DNA from: Aeriscardovia aeriphila
GTDB taxonomy: Bacteria > Actinomycetota > Actinomycetes > Actinomycetales > Bifidobacteriaceae
DNA length: 64,000 nucleotides
Assembly: GCF_002259595.1 (NCBI RefSeq)
Contig: NZ_MWWU01000002.1
Location: 558,001 to 622,000, forward strand
Direction of reading: 5' to 3'
Made by a program: the position numbers and the translations under genes. Below, one piece after another: positions 1-7,926 of the stretch (positions are counted from its first letter, which is position 1; every line of letters begins with the position of its first letter). The notes beneath the pieces were generated by a model, which was not told where the DNA came from, did not search any database, and saw only the letters and a list, made by a program, of their open reading frames with translations.

Positions 1-1554
1 CTGAACATGACGGCGGAAGTTCAACAAGTCCTTGCTATTGAAGGTGGAAGTATCCACACCGTTGTACAGGATCTTACCGCTATCCTGCTTGAGAAGGTGC
101 AGCACCATGTTGGCCACGGTGGACTTACCGGAACCGGATTCGCCCACGATTGCCAGGGTCATACCCTTTTTCACAGAGAAGGAAACATCATCTACAGCGC
201 GGAACATTTCCTTCTGGTGCGGAAGCTTGAACTTCTTCACCAGGTGCTGAACCTCAATAACTGCCTGACCGTTAGCAATGGCATCAGCAGCCTTCTGCTT
301 ATGAGCAAGGCCTGCATCAGCATCCTGGGCACCCTCTTCATATGCAGAAATCATGCGCTGAGAAGCCAGAGATGGAGCTGCTTTCACCAGACGCTGAGTG
401 TAAGGATGCTGTGGGTGCTGGAGAACTTCCAAGGATGGACCAGATTCCACCACATGTCCGCGATACATCACGACGATGTACTGAGCACGCTCAGCAGCCA
501 AGCCCAGATCATGAGTGATGAAGAGCACTGCGGTGCCGAGGGTATCCGTCATTTCCTGGAGGTGATCGAGAATCTTCTTCTGAACAGTCACATCCAAAGC
601 AGAGGTTGGCTCATCAGCGATCAACAGGTCAGGGCGAGATGCCAAGCCCATAGCAATCAAAGCGCGCTGACGCATACCACCAGAGAACTCTCCAGGGTAC
701 TGACGTGCACGAGTTGCAGCATCTGGCAAGCCTGCTTCATCAAGAAGGCCAGCAACACGATCTTTCATAGAAGAGCCAGTGACATGGTTCTTGGCAATCT
801 TCCAGGCTGTTTCTTCGTCCAAGCCTTCACGGATCAGAGACTGAGCAACAGCCCAGCGAGTTTCTGAGCCGACAACCCACTCATGGCGCAGCTTACGCAT
901 CTTGCCTTGAGCATTTTCAATATGAGAGCTGGCAAGTGCCTCTTGAGTAGTGCGAACGAGATCGTCGATATCCTGTGAGCCAATGAACAGCTCATCATCG
1001 GTACGACGAACCTTCACATCAGCTTCTTGCAAGGACTTTGACAGGGCGTTACGCTTCTCGCGCGCAACATCCATGTGGTTAGCCTTGAGAGATTCTTCGA
1101 TCTGGGTGCCGATACGCCACACTGGGTTCAAATTGGACATTGGATCCTGTGGGACCAGGCCAATATAACGACCGCGCAGACGCTCGTAATCCTTCTCCCC
1201 CATGCCAACAAGCTCTTGCTCGTTGAACTTGATAGAGCCGCCAGTGACATGACCAGTACCAGGCAGAAGGCCCAAAACAGACATAGCCGAAGTGGACTTA
1301 CCCGAGCCGGACTCACCCACGATAGCAACCCACTGGCCTGGATAAACCGTGAAACTGGCCTTATCAACAGCGTGGATGGCACGTCCCTTCTCACCGGTGA
1401 AATCGACAGAAAGGTCTGTCACTTCAAGAAGTGGAGCAAGGTCTTCCGTAGGGATGTTGTCATTGGTGTCAGCATCCCAGTCAGGAGCAACAGCATCCTT
1501 GTGAATGGTGACATTACGGCGAGGATCGAAGCCGTCATTATGCTTTGCAGACAT
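1..1554 (-). CDS. Oligopeptide ABC transporter, fused double ATPase (partial)
   Basis: This is the energy-coupling subunit of a peptide importer of the Opp/Dpp type, with OppD-like and OppF-like halves in one chain. The frame is open from an ATG at 1554 to the left edge, so the C-terminus lies outside the window (518 codons seen). The first Walker A motif, GESGSGKST, is near residues 80-88, followed by a signature reading FSGG and a Walker B reading LLIADEP. A second GESGSGKST is near residues 471-479, so most of the second ATPase core is missing from the window. It lies 18 bases downstream of the OppC-like permease and is surely cotranscribed with it. The substrate cannot be told from sequence. 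Confidence 0.93.
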   Translation of the reverse strand, partial: MSAKHNDGFDPRRNVTIHKDAVAPDWDADTNDNIPTEDLAPLLEVTDLSVDFTGEKGRAIHAVDKASFTVYPGQWVAIVGESGSGKSTSAMSVLGLLPGTGHVTGGSIKFNEQELVGMGEKDYERLRGRYIGLVPQDPMSNLNPVWRIGTQIEESLKANHMDVAREKRNALSKSLQEADVKVRRTDDELFIGSQDIDDLVRTTQEALASSHIENAQGKMRKLRHEWVVGSETRWAVAQSLIREGLDEETAWKIAKNHVTGSSMKDRVAGLLDEAGLPDAATRARQYPGEFSGGMRQRALIAMGLASRPDLLIADEPTSALDVTVQKKILDHLQEMTDTLGTAVLFITHDLGLAAERAQYIVVMYRGHVVESGPSLEVLQHPQHPYTQRLVKAAPSLASQRMISAYEEGAQDADAGLAHKQKAADAIANGQAVIEVQHLVKKFKLPHQKEMFRAVDDVSFSVKKGMTLAIVGESGSGKSTVANMVLHLLKQDSGKILYNGVDTSTFNSKDLLNFRRHVQ

Positions 1555-1572
1555 TTTTCTCTCCGATCTTAC

Positions 1573-2619
1573 TTAGCGCAATTCACCCGTTGGGTCGAGT
1601 GCGTCCTGAACGCAGTCACCCAACATAATGAATGCGAGCACGGTAATTGCCAGTGCAACGGATGGATAGAACAAGATCATCGGCGCAGAAGTCAACTGGG
1701 ATTGTGCATTAGAAATATCCACACCCCAAGAAACCACATTGCCTTGCAGACCGACACCCAAGAAGTCGAGTGTTGCTTCAGCGACGATGTAAGAGCCCAA
1801 CGACATGGTAGCGGTGACAATCATCGGTGCCAAAGAATTTGGCAGAACGTGCTTGAACAAGTTGCGCATGCGAGAAGAACCCAAAGCCGTAGAAGCGGTG
1901 TTGAACTCGAGATTCTTAGCGGACAACACAGCAGAGCGAGTAATACGCGCCATGCTCACCCAAGAGAACAGAGTCAGCGTAATGACAATCTTCCAAATGT
2001 TGGAGTCGTCGTGGAACATCTGAAGCAAGACGATAGCGCCCAAAAGCAGCGGAACCGCGTAAAAGATGTCGATAAGGCGAGAGAGCAGAGAATCGACAAG
2101 ACCACCGAAGTAACCAGCAATAGCGCCAATCAAGCCGCCGACAATCACAACAGCGATAGTAGTCAAAATACCGATACTCACGGAGGTGCGAGTGCCGTAG
2201 ACTACGCGAGCGTAAATATCGCAGCCTTGAAGGTCAAAACCGAAAGGATGACCTGCACGAGGACCTGCAATAGAATCGTTCAAACTGCATGCCGTTGGGT
2301 TCTGATGAGCAAACAAACCAGGGAACAACGCCATCAGCAAAATAATCACAATGAGAATGCTGGAGACGATGAACAGAGGGTTGCGACGCAGGCGACGCCA
2401 AGCCTGAGCCCACATGGATGATGCAGGAGCAGCTTCATCAACCTGGTCAATGCCCTGCATAGGAATATCTTCCACAGAAGCGACGAAACGCTCCTGGCCA
2501 GGGAGAGTTGTGGTGCCGTCTTCAATAACACGCACTTGTGCTGCAGAAATAGGAGCCTTGCGGTCGAACTCTGTTGGTTCTTGTTCGACTGGTGGGTTCA
2601 CAGAATTTGCGTTAGACAT
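1573..2619 (-). CDS. oppC: Peptide ABC transporter permease, OppC/DppC type
   Basis: This is an inner-membrane permease of the peptide importer, 348 residues. A soluble N-terminal tail of about 85 residues precedes the first membrane segment. The rest has the OppC pattern of about six helices with a cytoplasmic EAA loop around the stretch ending in LPNSLAPMIV. A GGGGAG Shine-Dalgarno sits upstream of the ATG. It begins 15 bases after the stop of the OppB-like gene, in the usual B-C-D-F order. The long N-terminal tail is larger than in the classical OppC proteins and may be a lineage feature. The family is certain; the substrate is not known. Confidence 0.94.
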   Translation of the reverse strand: MSNANSVNPPVEQEPTEFDRKAPISAAQVRVIEDGTTTLPGQERFVASVEDIPMQGIDQVDEAAPASSMWAQAWRRLRRNPLFIVSSILIVIILLMALFPGLFAHQNPTACSLNDSIAGPRAGHPFGFDLQGCDIYARVVYGTRTSVSIGILTTIAVVIVGGLIGAIAGYFGGLVDSLLSRLIDIFYAVPLLLGAIVLLQMFHDDSNIWKIVITLTLFSWVSMARITRSAVLSAKNLEFNTASTALGSSRMRNLFKHVLPNSLAPMIVTATMSLGSYIVAEATLDFLGVGLQGNVVSWGVDISNAQSQLTSAPMILFYPSVALAITVLAFIMLGDCVQDALDPTGELR

Positions 2620-2634
2620 ATGTACTCACTCCCC

Positions 2635-3561
2635 TCACTCGTAGCGGATGCGCGGGTCGAGGACCACGTACAGAAGGTCAACCAACAAGTTGCAGATCAC
2701 GAAGATCAACACCATGAGCGTCACCACAGACACAACCAGTGGGGCTTCTCCACGGACAATGGCCTGGTAGGTAACGTTACCAATTCCGTTGATATTGAAG
2801 ATTCGTTCGGTCACCATAGCGCCACCCATCAAGGCACCAATATCAGCGCCGAGGTAGGTAACAACAGTAATCATGGAGTTACGAATAATGTGACGCATCG
2901 TCACGGAGCGATTGCTCATGCCCTTTGCTCGAGCGGTGCGCACGTAATCCATGTACTTATTGGCAGAGATTTCAGAACGAGTCAGTCGAATAATCGATGC
3001 CATAGAAACTGAGCCCAACACCATAGCTGGCATTAATAAATCAATGAAGCCAGGGTCTGCAGAAGCAGTCACAGGCAAAATGGCAAGCTGGACGCCGAAG
3101 ACGTACTGCAGCAAGAAGCCAGTAACGAAGGTTGGTACAGAAATGAGAAGCAGGGAGAGCACGAGAATAACAGAATCGTACCAACGTCCCTTATTCATAC
3201 CCGAGAGAACACCAAAGACGACGCCAAAGATTGCCTCAAAAACGAAGGCCATCAAGGCTAATTTCACAGTGTTCGGGAATGCGCGGCCAATAACATCCGA
3301 AACCAACTGACCAGAGAAAGTCTTACCGAAGTTAAAAGTAAGAGCATTCTTCAAGAACAGCAGGTACTGAATGAGGAACGGCTTATCGAGATTATAGTCA
3401 GCCTTAATTTGTGCAATCACCTGAGGCTGAGCAGGCTTGCCTTTAAAGATGGCGACAACTGGGTCACCCGGTAGCAGAAATACCAGAGCGTAAATCAGCA
3501 ACGTGGAGCCAATAACGACTGGAATCATCTGCAAAATCCTCCGGAGAAGATATTTGCCCAT
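2635..3561 (-). CDS. oppB: Peptide ABC transporter permease, OppB/DppB type
   Basis: This is the partner permease, 308 residues, starting MGKYLLRRILQMIPVVIG as is typical of OppB/DppB, with six predicted membrane helices and the early LLPGDP motif. The EAA loop reads near RTARAKGMSNR followed by HIIRNS. A GGAGAG Shine-Dalgarno precedes the ATG. It is the first permease gene of the operon and lies downstream of the binding-protein gene, from which it is separated by a strong terminator hairpin. Together with OppC it should form the transmembrane channel that the fused ATPase energises. Confidence 0.95.
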   Translation of the reverse strand: MGKYLLRRILQMIPVVIGSTLLIYALVFLLPGDPVVAIFKGKPAQPQVIAQIKADYNLDKPFLIQYLLFLKNALTFNFGKTFSGQLVSDVIGRAFPNTVKLALMAFVFEAIFGVVFGVLSGMNKGRWYDSVILVLSLLLISVPTFVTGFLLQYVFGVQLAILPVTASADPGFIDLLMPAMVLGSVSMASIIRLTRSEISANKYMDYVRTARAKGMSNRSVTMRHIIRNSMITVVTYLGADIGALMGGAMVTERIFNINGIGNVTYQAIVRGEAPLVVSVVTLMVLIFVICNLLVDLLYVVLDPRIRYE

Positions 3562-3700
3562 TGATTCTCTCCTTCATTAATTCTGTCTGAGGCGTCAGTA
3601 CACCACTGCTTCAAACAGAAAGTATGTGTTTCAACAATACACGTGTCCCAGCCAATCACCTAGTAGTGAAGTGGATTGCATTGCAAAAACATTCATTTCT

Positions 3701-3740
3701 CAATATAAGAAAAGGGGCTACCCGAGTGAGGGTAGCCCCA
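3701..3740 (-). terminator. Terminator after the peptide-binding protein gene
   Basis: A perfect 10-bp stem, GGGGCTACCC with GGGTAGCCCC, encloses a six-base loop at 3714-3739. On the minus strand it is followed by TTTTCTTATATT. It lies between the binding-protein gene and the permease genes, so it probably lets only part of the transcription continue into the permeases. This would give more binding protein than channel, a common arrangement in ABC importers. Confidence 0.85.
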
Positions 3741-3789
3741 ATCTCTATCAGCGATAGACGATGTTCTGTGCTACATCAACCTCACTGGC

Positions 3790-5448
3790 TCAGGCCTTGG
3801 TGAGATCGGTGAACACTGGCTCGTTCTGCCAGTTCATCTGGAAGCCGCCGATACCGAGAGCTGCGACACCAGAAGCATTGCCATAGTACATTGGCACAGA
3901 GCCCAGATCACCAAGAAGGATGTTGTCAATCTTCTGGTAAGCCTTGACTGCCTCTTCCTGAGTAGCTGCACTATCAGCATCGCTGAGGAGCTTATCAACC
4001 TCTGGGTTGGAGTAATCGTTATCGTTCGAACCATTGCCGTTACCTGCACCAGTGGAGTACAGAGGGGCCAGGTAGTTCTGAGCGGATGGGTAATCAGGCA
4101 TCCAGCCGGCGCGGAAGATGTCCTGCATCTTGCGCTGACCAATGAGCTGACGGTACTGGGCGAAGGTTGGGTAAGCCTTCGAAGTAGCGTTGATGCCCAG
4201 GGTGTTCTTCACGCTGTTAGCAACTGCATCGAAGATCGGCTTTGCGCCACCATCTGCGTTGTAAGCGAAGTTGAGAGTATCCTTCTCAGTCCACTTGCTG
4301 ATCTTATCAGCCTGTGCCCAGAGCTTCTTGGCTTCTTCTGGGTTGTACTTGACGTACTTGGAGTTCTCCAAATCGCTCTTATGACCAGTGATGACTGGTG
4401 GGATGAAGTCAGTAGCTGGGGTGCCGACACCGGAGAGAACCTTGTCGATGAGCTGCTGACGATCGATGGACATAGAAACTGCACGACGACGCAGCTGACC
4501 TTCCTCAGTGCCCTGTTCGAAGTGCTTCATGTCCTTCGGGAAGGAGAAGGCCTGAATGGTGGAACCTGGCTTGGAGTAGCCCTGAACCTTCTTATCCTTC
4601 TTATAGAGCTTGAGCTGGGACTGTGGAATGGTATCCATCACGTCGAGATTACCAGCCTGAACGTCGCGGTAAGCAGCTTCAGTGTCGAGGTAAACCTTGA
4701 AGGTAACGCCACCGTTCTTAGCTGGATCAGTGCCCTTATAATCAGCATTCTTCACCAGTTCGATGGACTGGTTGTGAGTCCAGCTCTTGAACTTGTAAGG
4801 ACCGTAAGAAACTGGCTTCTCACCGAATGCCTTTGGATCCTTGAAGAAGGAATCTGGCAGTGGGGAGAATGCTGGGTAAGCCAGCATGGTGGTGAAAACA
4901 GACGATGGGTTGGACAGGTTCACAGTGAAGCTGTAGTCATCGAGCTTCTCAAGACCAGAGAGCTTCGTGTCGGAAGGAGTACCTTCCTTCTGCACATCGT
5001 CATAACCCATAATTGGGGCGAAGAAGTAAGAGGAGACCTGAGCGTTGGTGGCGACTGCACCATAGCTCCAAGCCTTGATGAAGTTGTCGGCCTTGACCTC
5101 AGTACCATCGGAGAACTTCAAGCCCTTCTTGATCTTGATGGTAAAGGTCTTGTTGCCGTTAGAAGGAGTAATGGACTCAGCCATGTTGTTCTCCACCTTG
5201 CCGTTTGTTGCAACGGAGACCAGGCCAGAGAACAGGAGCCCGATTGGGTTACCACCGCAGGTTTCGTTGGTGTTCTGTGGAACGAGTGGGTGCTCAGGCT
5301 CGCAACCATTAGTCAGAATGATGGCCTTTGGATTGCCCTTAGGAGCAGCCTTACCGTTACCGCCGCTAGCGGAGTTACCGCAGCCAGCCATTGCGAGTGC
5401 CACTGTGGTCAGTGCAGACACCGCAAGCGCGAACTTCGTCTTATTCAT
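3790..5448 (-). CDS. oppA: Peptide ABC transporter substrate-binding lipoprotein
   Basis: This is an extracytoplasmic solute-binding protein of family 5 (OppA/DppA), 552 residues. It has a lipoprotein signal: a lysine-containing start MNKTKF, a hydrophobic core and the lipobox LAMAGC with the lipidated cysteine at residue 23, then a Gly/Ser/Asn linker. The body has typical family features such as SDGTEVKADNFIKAWSYG and GPYKFKSW. A putative promoter lies about 200 bases upstream, and a TGTGAGCGGTCACA palindrome sits just beyond it. The gene heads the transport operon and is followed by its own terminator. The family is secure; the preferred peptide is unknown. Confidence 0.95.
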   Translation of the reverse strand: MNKTKFALAVSALTTVALAMAGCGNSASGGNGKAAPKGNPKAIILTNGCEPEHPLVPQNTNETCGGNPIGLLFSGLVSVATNGKVENNMAESITPSNGNKTFTIKIKKGLKFSDGTEVKADNFIKAWSYGAVATNAQVSSYFFAPIMGYDDVQKEGTPSDTKLSGLEKLDDYSFTVNLSNPSSVFTTMLAYPAFSPLPDSFFKDPKAFGEKPVSYGPYKFKSWTHNQSIELVKNADYKGTDPAKNGGVTFKVYLDTEAAYRDVQAGNLDVMDTIPQSQLKLYKKDKKVQGYSKPGSTIQAFSFPKDMKHFEQGTEEGQLRRRAVSMSIDRQQLIDKVLSGVGTPATDFIPPVITGHKSDLENSKYVKYNPEEAKKLWAQADKISKWTEKDTLNFAYNADGGAKPIFDAVANSVKNTLGINATSKAYPTFAQYRQLIGQRKMQDIFRAGWMPDYPSAQNYLAPLYSTGAGNGNGSNDNDYSNPEVDKLLSDADSAATQEEAVKAYQKIDNILLGDLGSVPMYYGNASGVAALGIGGFQMNWQNEPVFTDLTKA

Positions 5449-5649
5449 AATTTCTCCTCAATAATCATGATCTGGAACCCTGGGTTACGAGTGAGGGCGA
5501 TTACTCCTCGCTATGTTCCGTAACCGTTCCCGTCCACCGATTCACCGTGGAGAGTGAACTCCAGTTGGCAACCGCACTCGGAAGACGAGAGGGAACCAAA
5601 CCGCTGTGCGATTGGTTGAGTAAGAATTTAAAGATGAAAAGTTAAGCGA

Positions 5650-5677
5650 ATATTACGAACCGTGTCCAAAATGTAAA
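5650..5677 (-). promoter_or_regulatory. Putative promoter of the peptide-binding protein gene
   Basis: On the minus strand a -35-like TTTACA (5672-5677) and a -10-like TAATAT (5650-5655) are spaced by 16 bases. They lie about 200 bases before the binding-protein start. The 439-base gap between the two genes holds nothing else I recognise apart from the palindrome at 5687-5700. This is a prediction from box similarity only. Confidence 0.45.
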
Positions 5678-5686
5678 CTCGGACAT

Positions 5687-5700
5687 TGTGAGCGGTCACA
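5687..5700. promoter_or_regulatory. Palindromic operator TGTGAGCGGTCACA
   Basis: An imperfect 14-bp palindrome lies about 10 bases upstream of the proposed -35 box of the peptide-binding protein gene. Almost the same sequence occurs before gap (16354) and galM (18393). LacI-family regulators bind palindromes of this kind, and global carbon regulators such as AraQ are known in bifidobacteria. The assignment to any named regulator is an inference. Confidence 0.65.
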
Positions 5701-5887
5701 AATCCTATACTTTTCTCAGCTCTTGCCTAGTCATTTTGCACAAAAACGGCAGAATTTCAGCCTTTCTGAAGCTTCTCCCCTGAATTTCTTGAGATTTTCA
5801 CTACGCGATTTTTGTTATCAGAAATTCTTTCAACGTGTTATTAATCCACTTCCCGTTGAGCTGAAACTCACGCGTCAGCCTGCGCCC

Positions 5888-6934
5888 TCAGGCACGAGGA
5901 AAAGCCTGATGGTACTTCTCGCGCATGGCCTCCATGCTCACATGCGTGTAACGCTGCGTCGTAGCCAGCGAAGAATGGCCCAGAAGCTCCTGAACATCAC
6001 GTAAATCTGCTCCCCCATCCAGCAAGTGGGTTGCGGCAGAGTGACGCAGTGCGTGAGGTGAAATATCAGGAACGCCCGCACGCTGCGCAGCCTCGTGAAC
6101 AACCGCGCGCACTTCACGCTGATTAATCCGCTTACCCCGAACGCCAAGGAAGGCGGCTTGGCCGGAACTGGTAGTGATAATCTCAGGCCGCCAAGTAGAA
6201 AGCCAGACCATCAGCGCGTCAGAAGCGGGCTTGCCAAAAGGAATGACGCGATCCTTGCTGCCCTTACCGTGAACGAGAACCGAGCGACGGTGAAAATCGA
6301 GGTCCGTCACGTCGATGCCCGTTAACTCCCCCACACGCATGCCCGTCGCGTAGAGCAGCTCAACAATGGCGGCATTACGCGCCTCGATGGCCGCCTGCTT
6401 CTTGCTCGAAGCGTCGTTCGCAGCAATCTCGTCGTGATGGGCCAAGCCGTCCGCATCGTCGAGCATCTCAGCCGCCTGGTCGCGGGTCAGGACGCGAGGA
6501 AGGTGCTTACCGATTTTGGGAGTCTGGAGGTTGACGGCAGGGTCGCTGGGAATGCTGCCTGTGTACGCGCACCATGAGAAGAACGAACGGATTGCCACGG
6601 TTTTGCGCGCCAACGAGCTTCTTGCGTGCGTGCGTGCCTCATGAGCCAGCCAGTTGCGGATCGCGATGATATCGACGTCTTTCAGGGCAGTTACTCCGTT
6701 GAGCTCGAGCACGTGCAAGCATTCGCGAATGTCGGAAATGTATGATTTCGCCGTGTTGGCTGACAGGCCACGGTTGACGAGGATGTAGCGCTGGTAATCG
6801 GCAATCGTCTCGTCGAAGCGGCTCGGTGTATGGCCAGTTGCTTGGCCAGTCGCCAGCCCAGTTGCGCTCACGTCGCTGGTCACATCGCCGGTCCCGTTGC
6901 TGCTCGCCCCCACGTCGCTGCTCACGTCGCTCAT
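5888..6934 (-). CDS. xerC: Tyrosine recombinase XerC-like
   Basis: This is a site-specific recombinase thought to resolve chromosome dimers together with the XerD-like protein at 12551-13462. All six catalytic residues are visible: Arg200, Lys224, His294, Arg297, His320 and Tyr329. The SAM-like DNA-binding domain is at about residues 40-130. With 348 residues it is longer than the usual 300, because of a Ser/Thr/Gly-rich N-terminal tail of about 35 residues encoded by short DNA repeats (6830-6930). An AGGAGG lies 9 bases before the ATG, which supports this long start. The insertion at about 160-185 is also longer than usual. XerC rather than another integrase is inferred from the housekeeping context. 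Confidence 0.85.
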   Translation of the reverse strand: MSDVSSDVGASSNGTGDVTSDVSATGLATGQATGHTPSRFDETIADYQRYILVNRGLSANTAKSYISDIRECLHVLELNGVTALKDVDIIAIRNWLAHEARTHARSSLARKTVAIRSFFSWCAYTGSIPSDPAVNLQTPKIGKHLPRVLTRDQAAEMLDDADGLAHHDEIAANDASSKKQAAIEARNAAIVELLYATGMRVGELTGIDVTDLDFHRRSVLVHGKGSKDRVIPFGKPASDALMVWLSTWRPEIITTSSGQAAFLGVRGKRINQREVRAVVHEAAQRAGVPDISPHALRHSAATHLLDGGADLRDVQELLGHSSLATTQRYTHVSMEAMREKYHQAFPRA

Positions 6935-6979
6935 ACGCTCTCCCCTCCTGCTCCTAGACTAGCTCGAAGGAGGGGAAAC

Positions 6980-7306
6980 ATGGAAAACGATGACAAACGC
7001 ATACTCGCGAAACTTCCCCACCCCGGCACACGCATCAGCATTTCGATTCCTGCAGGCCGCGTCAACGGCAGGCCGCAGTTCTCGCACTATGTCGGCCACG
7101 TGCAAGCCTGGGAGAAGCGCTCGGATGGCTGGTATTTGCTCTTGTTGCGCGACGCTCCTGTCGATGGCAGTAGGCCTGAGCAATACCTTGAGATTAACAT
7201 GACGCAGATTCTTCGCTTGAAGCCTGTTCCTGAGCGTCCGGATTTTTCTGCTCGAGCTGGCCTCTCGCACGACGCACGCGCGATACAACAGCCGAAGCAA
7301 CAATAA
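6980..7306 (+). CDS. Conserved small hypothetical protein
   Basis: A 108-residue protein without signal peptide or membrane segment. A GGAGG six bases upstream of the ATG fixes the start; the longer upstream frame is antisense to xerC and should not be used. The sequence reads like a small beta-rich fold (ISIPAGRVNGRPQFSHYVGH, then DGWYLLLLRD and YLEINMTQI) and ends in a basic, glutamine-rich tail. I do not recognise a named family with certainty, though similar short proteins occur in bifidobacteria. Its last 113 bases overlap the convergent membrane-protein gene. Confidence 0.7.
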   Translation: MENDDKRILAKLPHPGTRISISIPAGRVNGRPQFSHYVGHVQAWEKRSDGWYLLLLRDAPVDGSRPEQYLEINMTQILRLKPVPERPDFSARAGLSHDARAIQQPKQQ

Positions 7307-7664
7307 CTAGTATCTGCACCACCATCACGCCGTACAGCCACAGTATGCCGGCGTTCTTCGAAAAGTAGGTGGTGAAAGCTTCTGAGCGGCCCGCAATGAG
7401 AACATCACCGCCAGGACCCATATACATGGCAAAACTCCACACCAGCAGCGTGGAGACGAGCATATACACGGCTGCTCCCATCACGCCTTTCCTGCGGATG
7501 GAAATAGCGCTACCCGCGCCAACAAGTGCGAAGGCGAGGGTCAAACCCCAAGGCAGGTTCTGCGCAGCGCCTGAACGGTGCAGAAGAGTGCCGATGATCA
7601 CGGCTGCTACTGCCGCGATGACAATCTTGAGATATTCCCAACCTGAGTGGTGTGCGTGTGCCAT
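7194..7664 (-). CDS. Small integral membrane protein, unknown function
   Basis: A 156-residue protein with four hydrophobic segments (roughly residues 14-30, 40-55, 65-80 and 105-125) and a charged, Glu/Ser-rich C-terminal tail. I chose the second ATG (MAHAHHSG) because AAGGAG lies five bases before it; the upstream ATG at 7679 sits on that ribosome binding site. The protein resembles the short actinobacterial membrane proteins of unknown function (such as DUF6113), but that match is from memory. Its 3' end runs 113 bases into the convergent gene. Confidence 0.7.
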   Translation of the reverse strand: MAHAHHSGWEYLKIVIAAVAAVIIGTLLHRSGAAQNLPWGLTLAFALVGAGSAISIRRKGVMGAAVYMLVSTLLVWSFAMYMGPGGDVLIAGRSEAFTTYFSKNAGILWLYGVMVVQILVIVASAVVSRVRRARGQLEQKNPDAQEQASSEESASC

Positions 7665-7732
7665 GAGTGCTCCTTTCACCAGCTACCCTAGCCGGGCAAG
7701 GTGAATGATTGCTGAAAGCGAGCCTGCGCCAC

Positions 7733-7882
7733 ATGGCTAAACGGACTAAACCTGGCCAGAAGACGCAAGGGAAACCCAAACGAAGCCCTGCGCCAAAACA
7801 AAACCCTGCGCCAAAACAAAACCTTGCGCAAAACAAAGGACGAGCCGCCGAAGCGACCCGCCCAACAGTTGATCAGAGTTGA
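7733..7882 (+). CDS. Possible small basic ORF
   Basis: A 49-codon ORF starting MAKRTKPGQKTQGKPKR is rich in Lys, Gln and Pro. Much of it is made by an 18-base tandem repeat. No good ribosome binding site is seen. It could be a real short basic protein or chance coding within repeats. Confidence 0.25.
   Translation: MAKRTKPGQKTQGKPKRSPAPKQNPAPKQNLAQNKGRAAEATRPTVDQS
7787..7834 (+). repeat. 18-bp tandem repeat, about 2.7 copies
   Basis: The unit CCTGCGCCAAAACAAAAC occurs twice exactly and a third time degenerate. Just after it (7868-7915) short direct repeats of GTTGATCA and GCTCATCA continue to the typA stop codon. No function is evident. Confidence 0.7.
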
Positions 7883-7926
7883 TCAGTGCTCATCACAGTT
7901 GATCAATGCTCATCAGTAAGTTTCAC

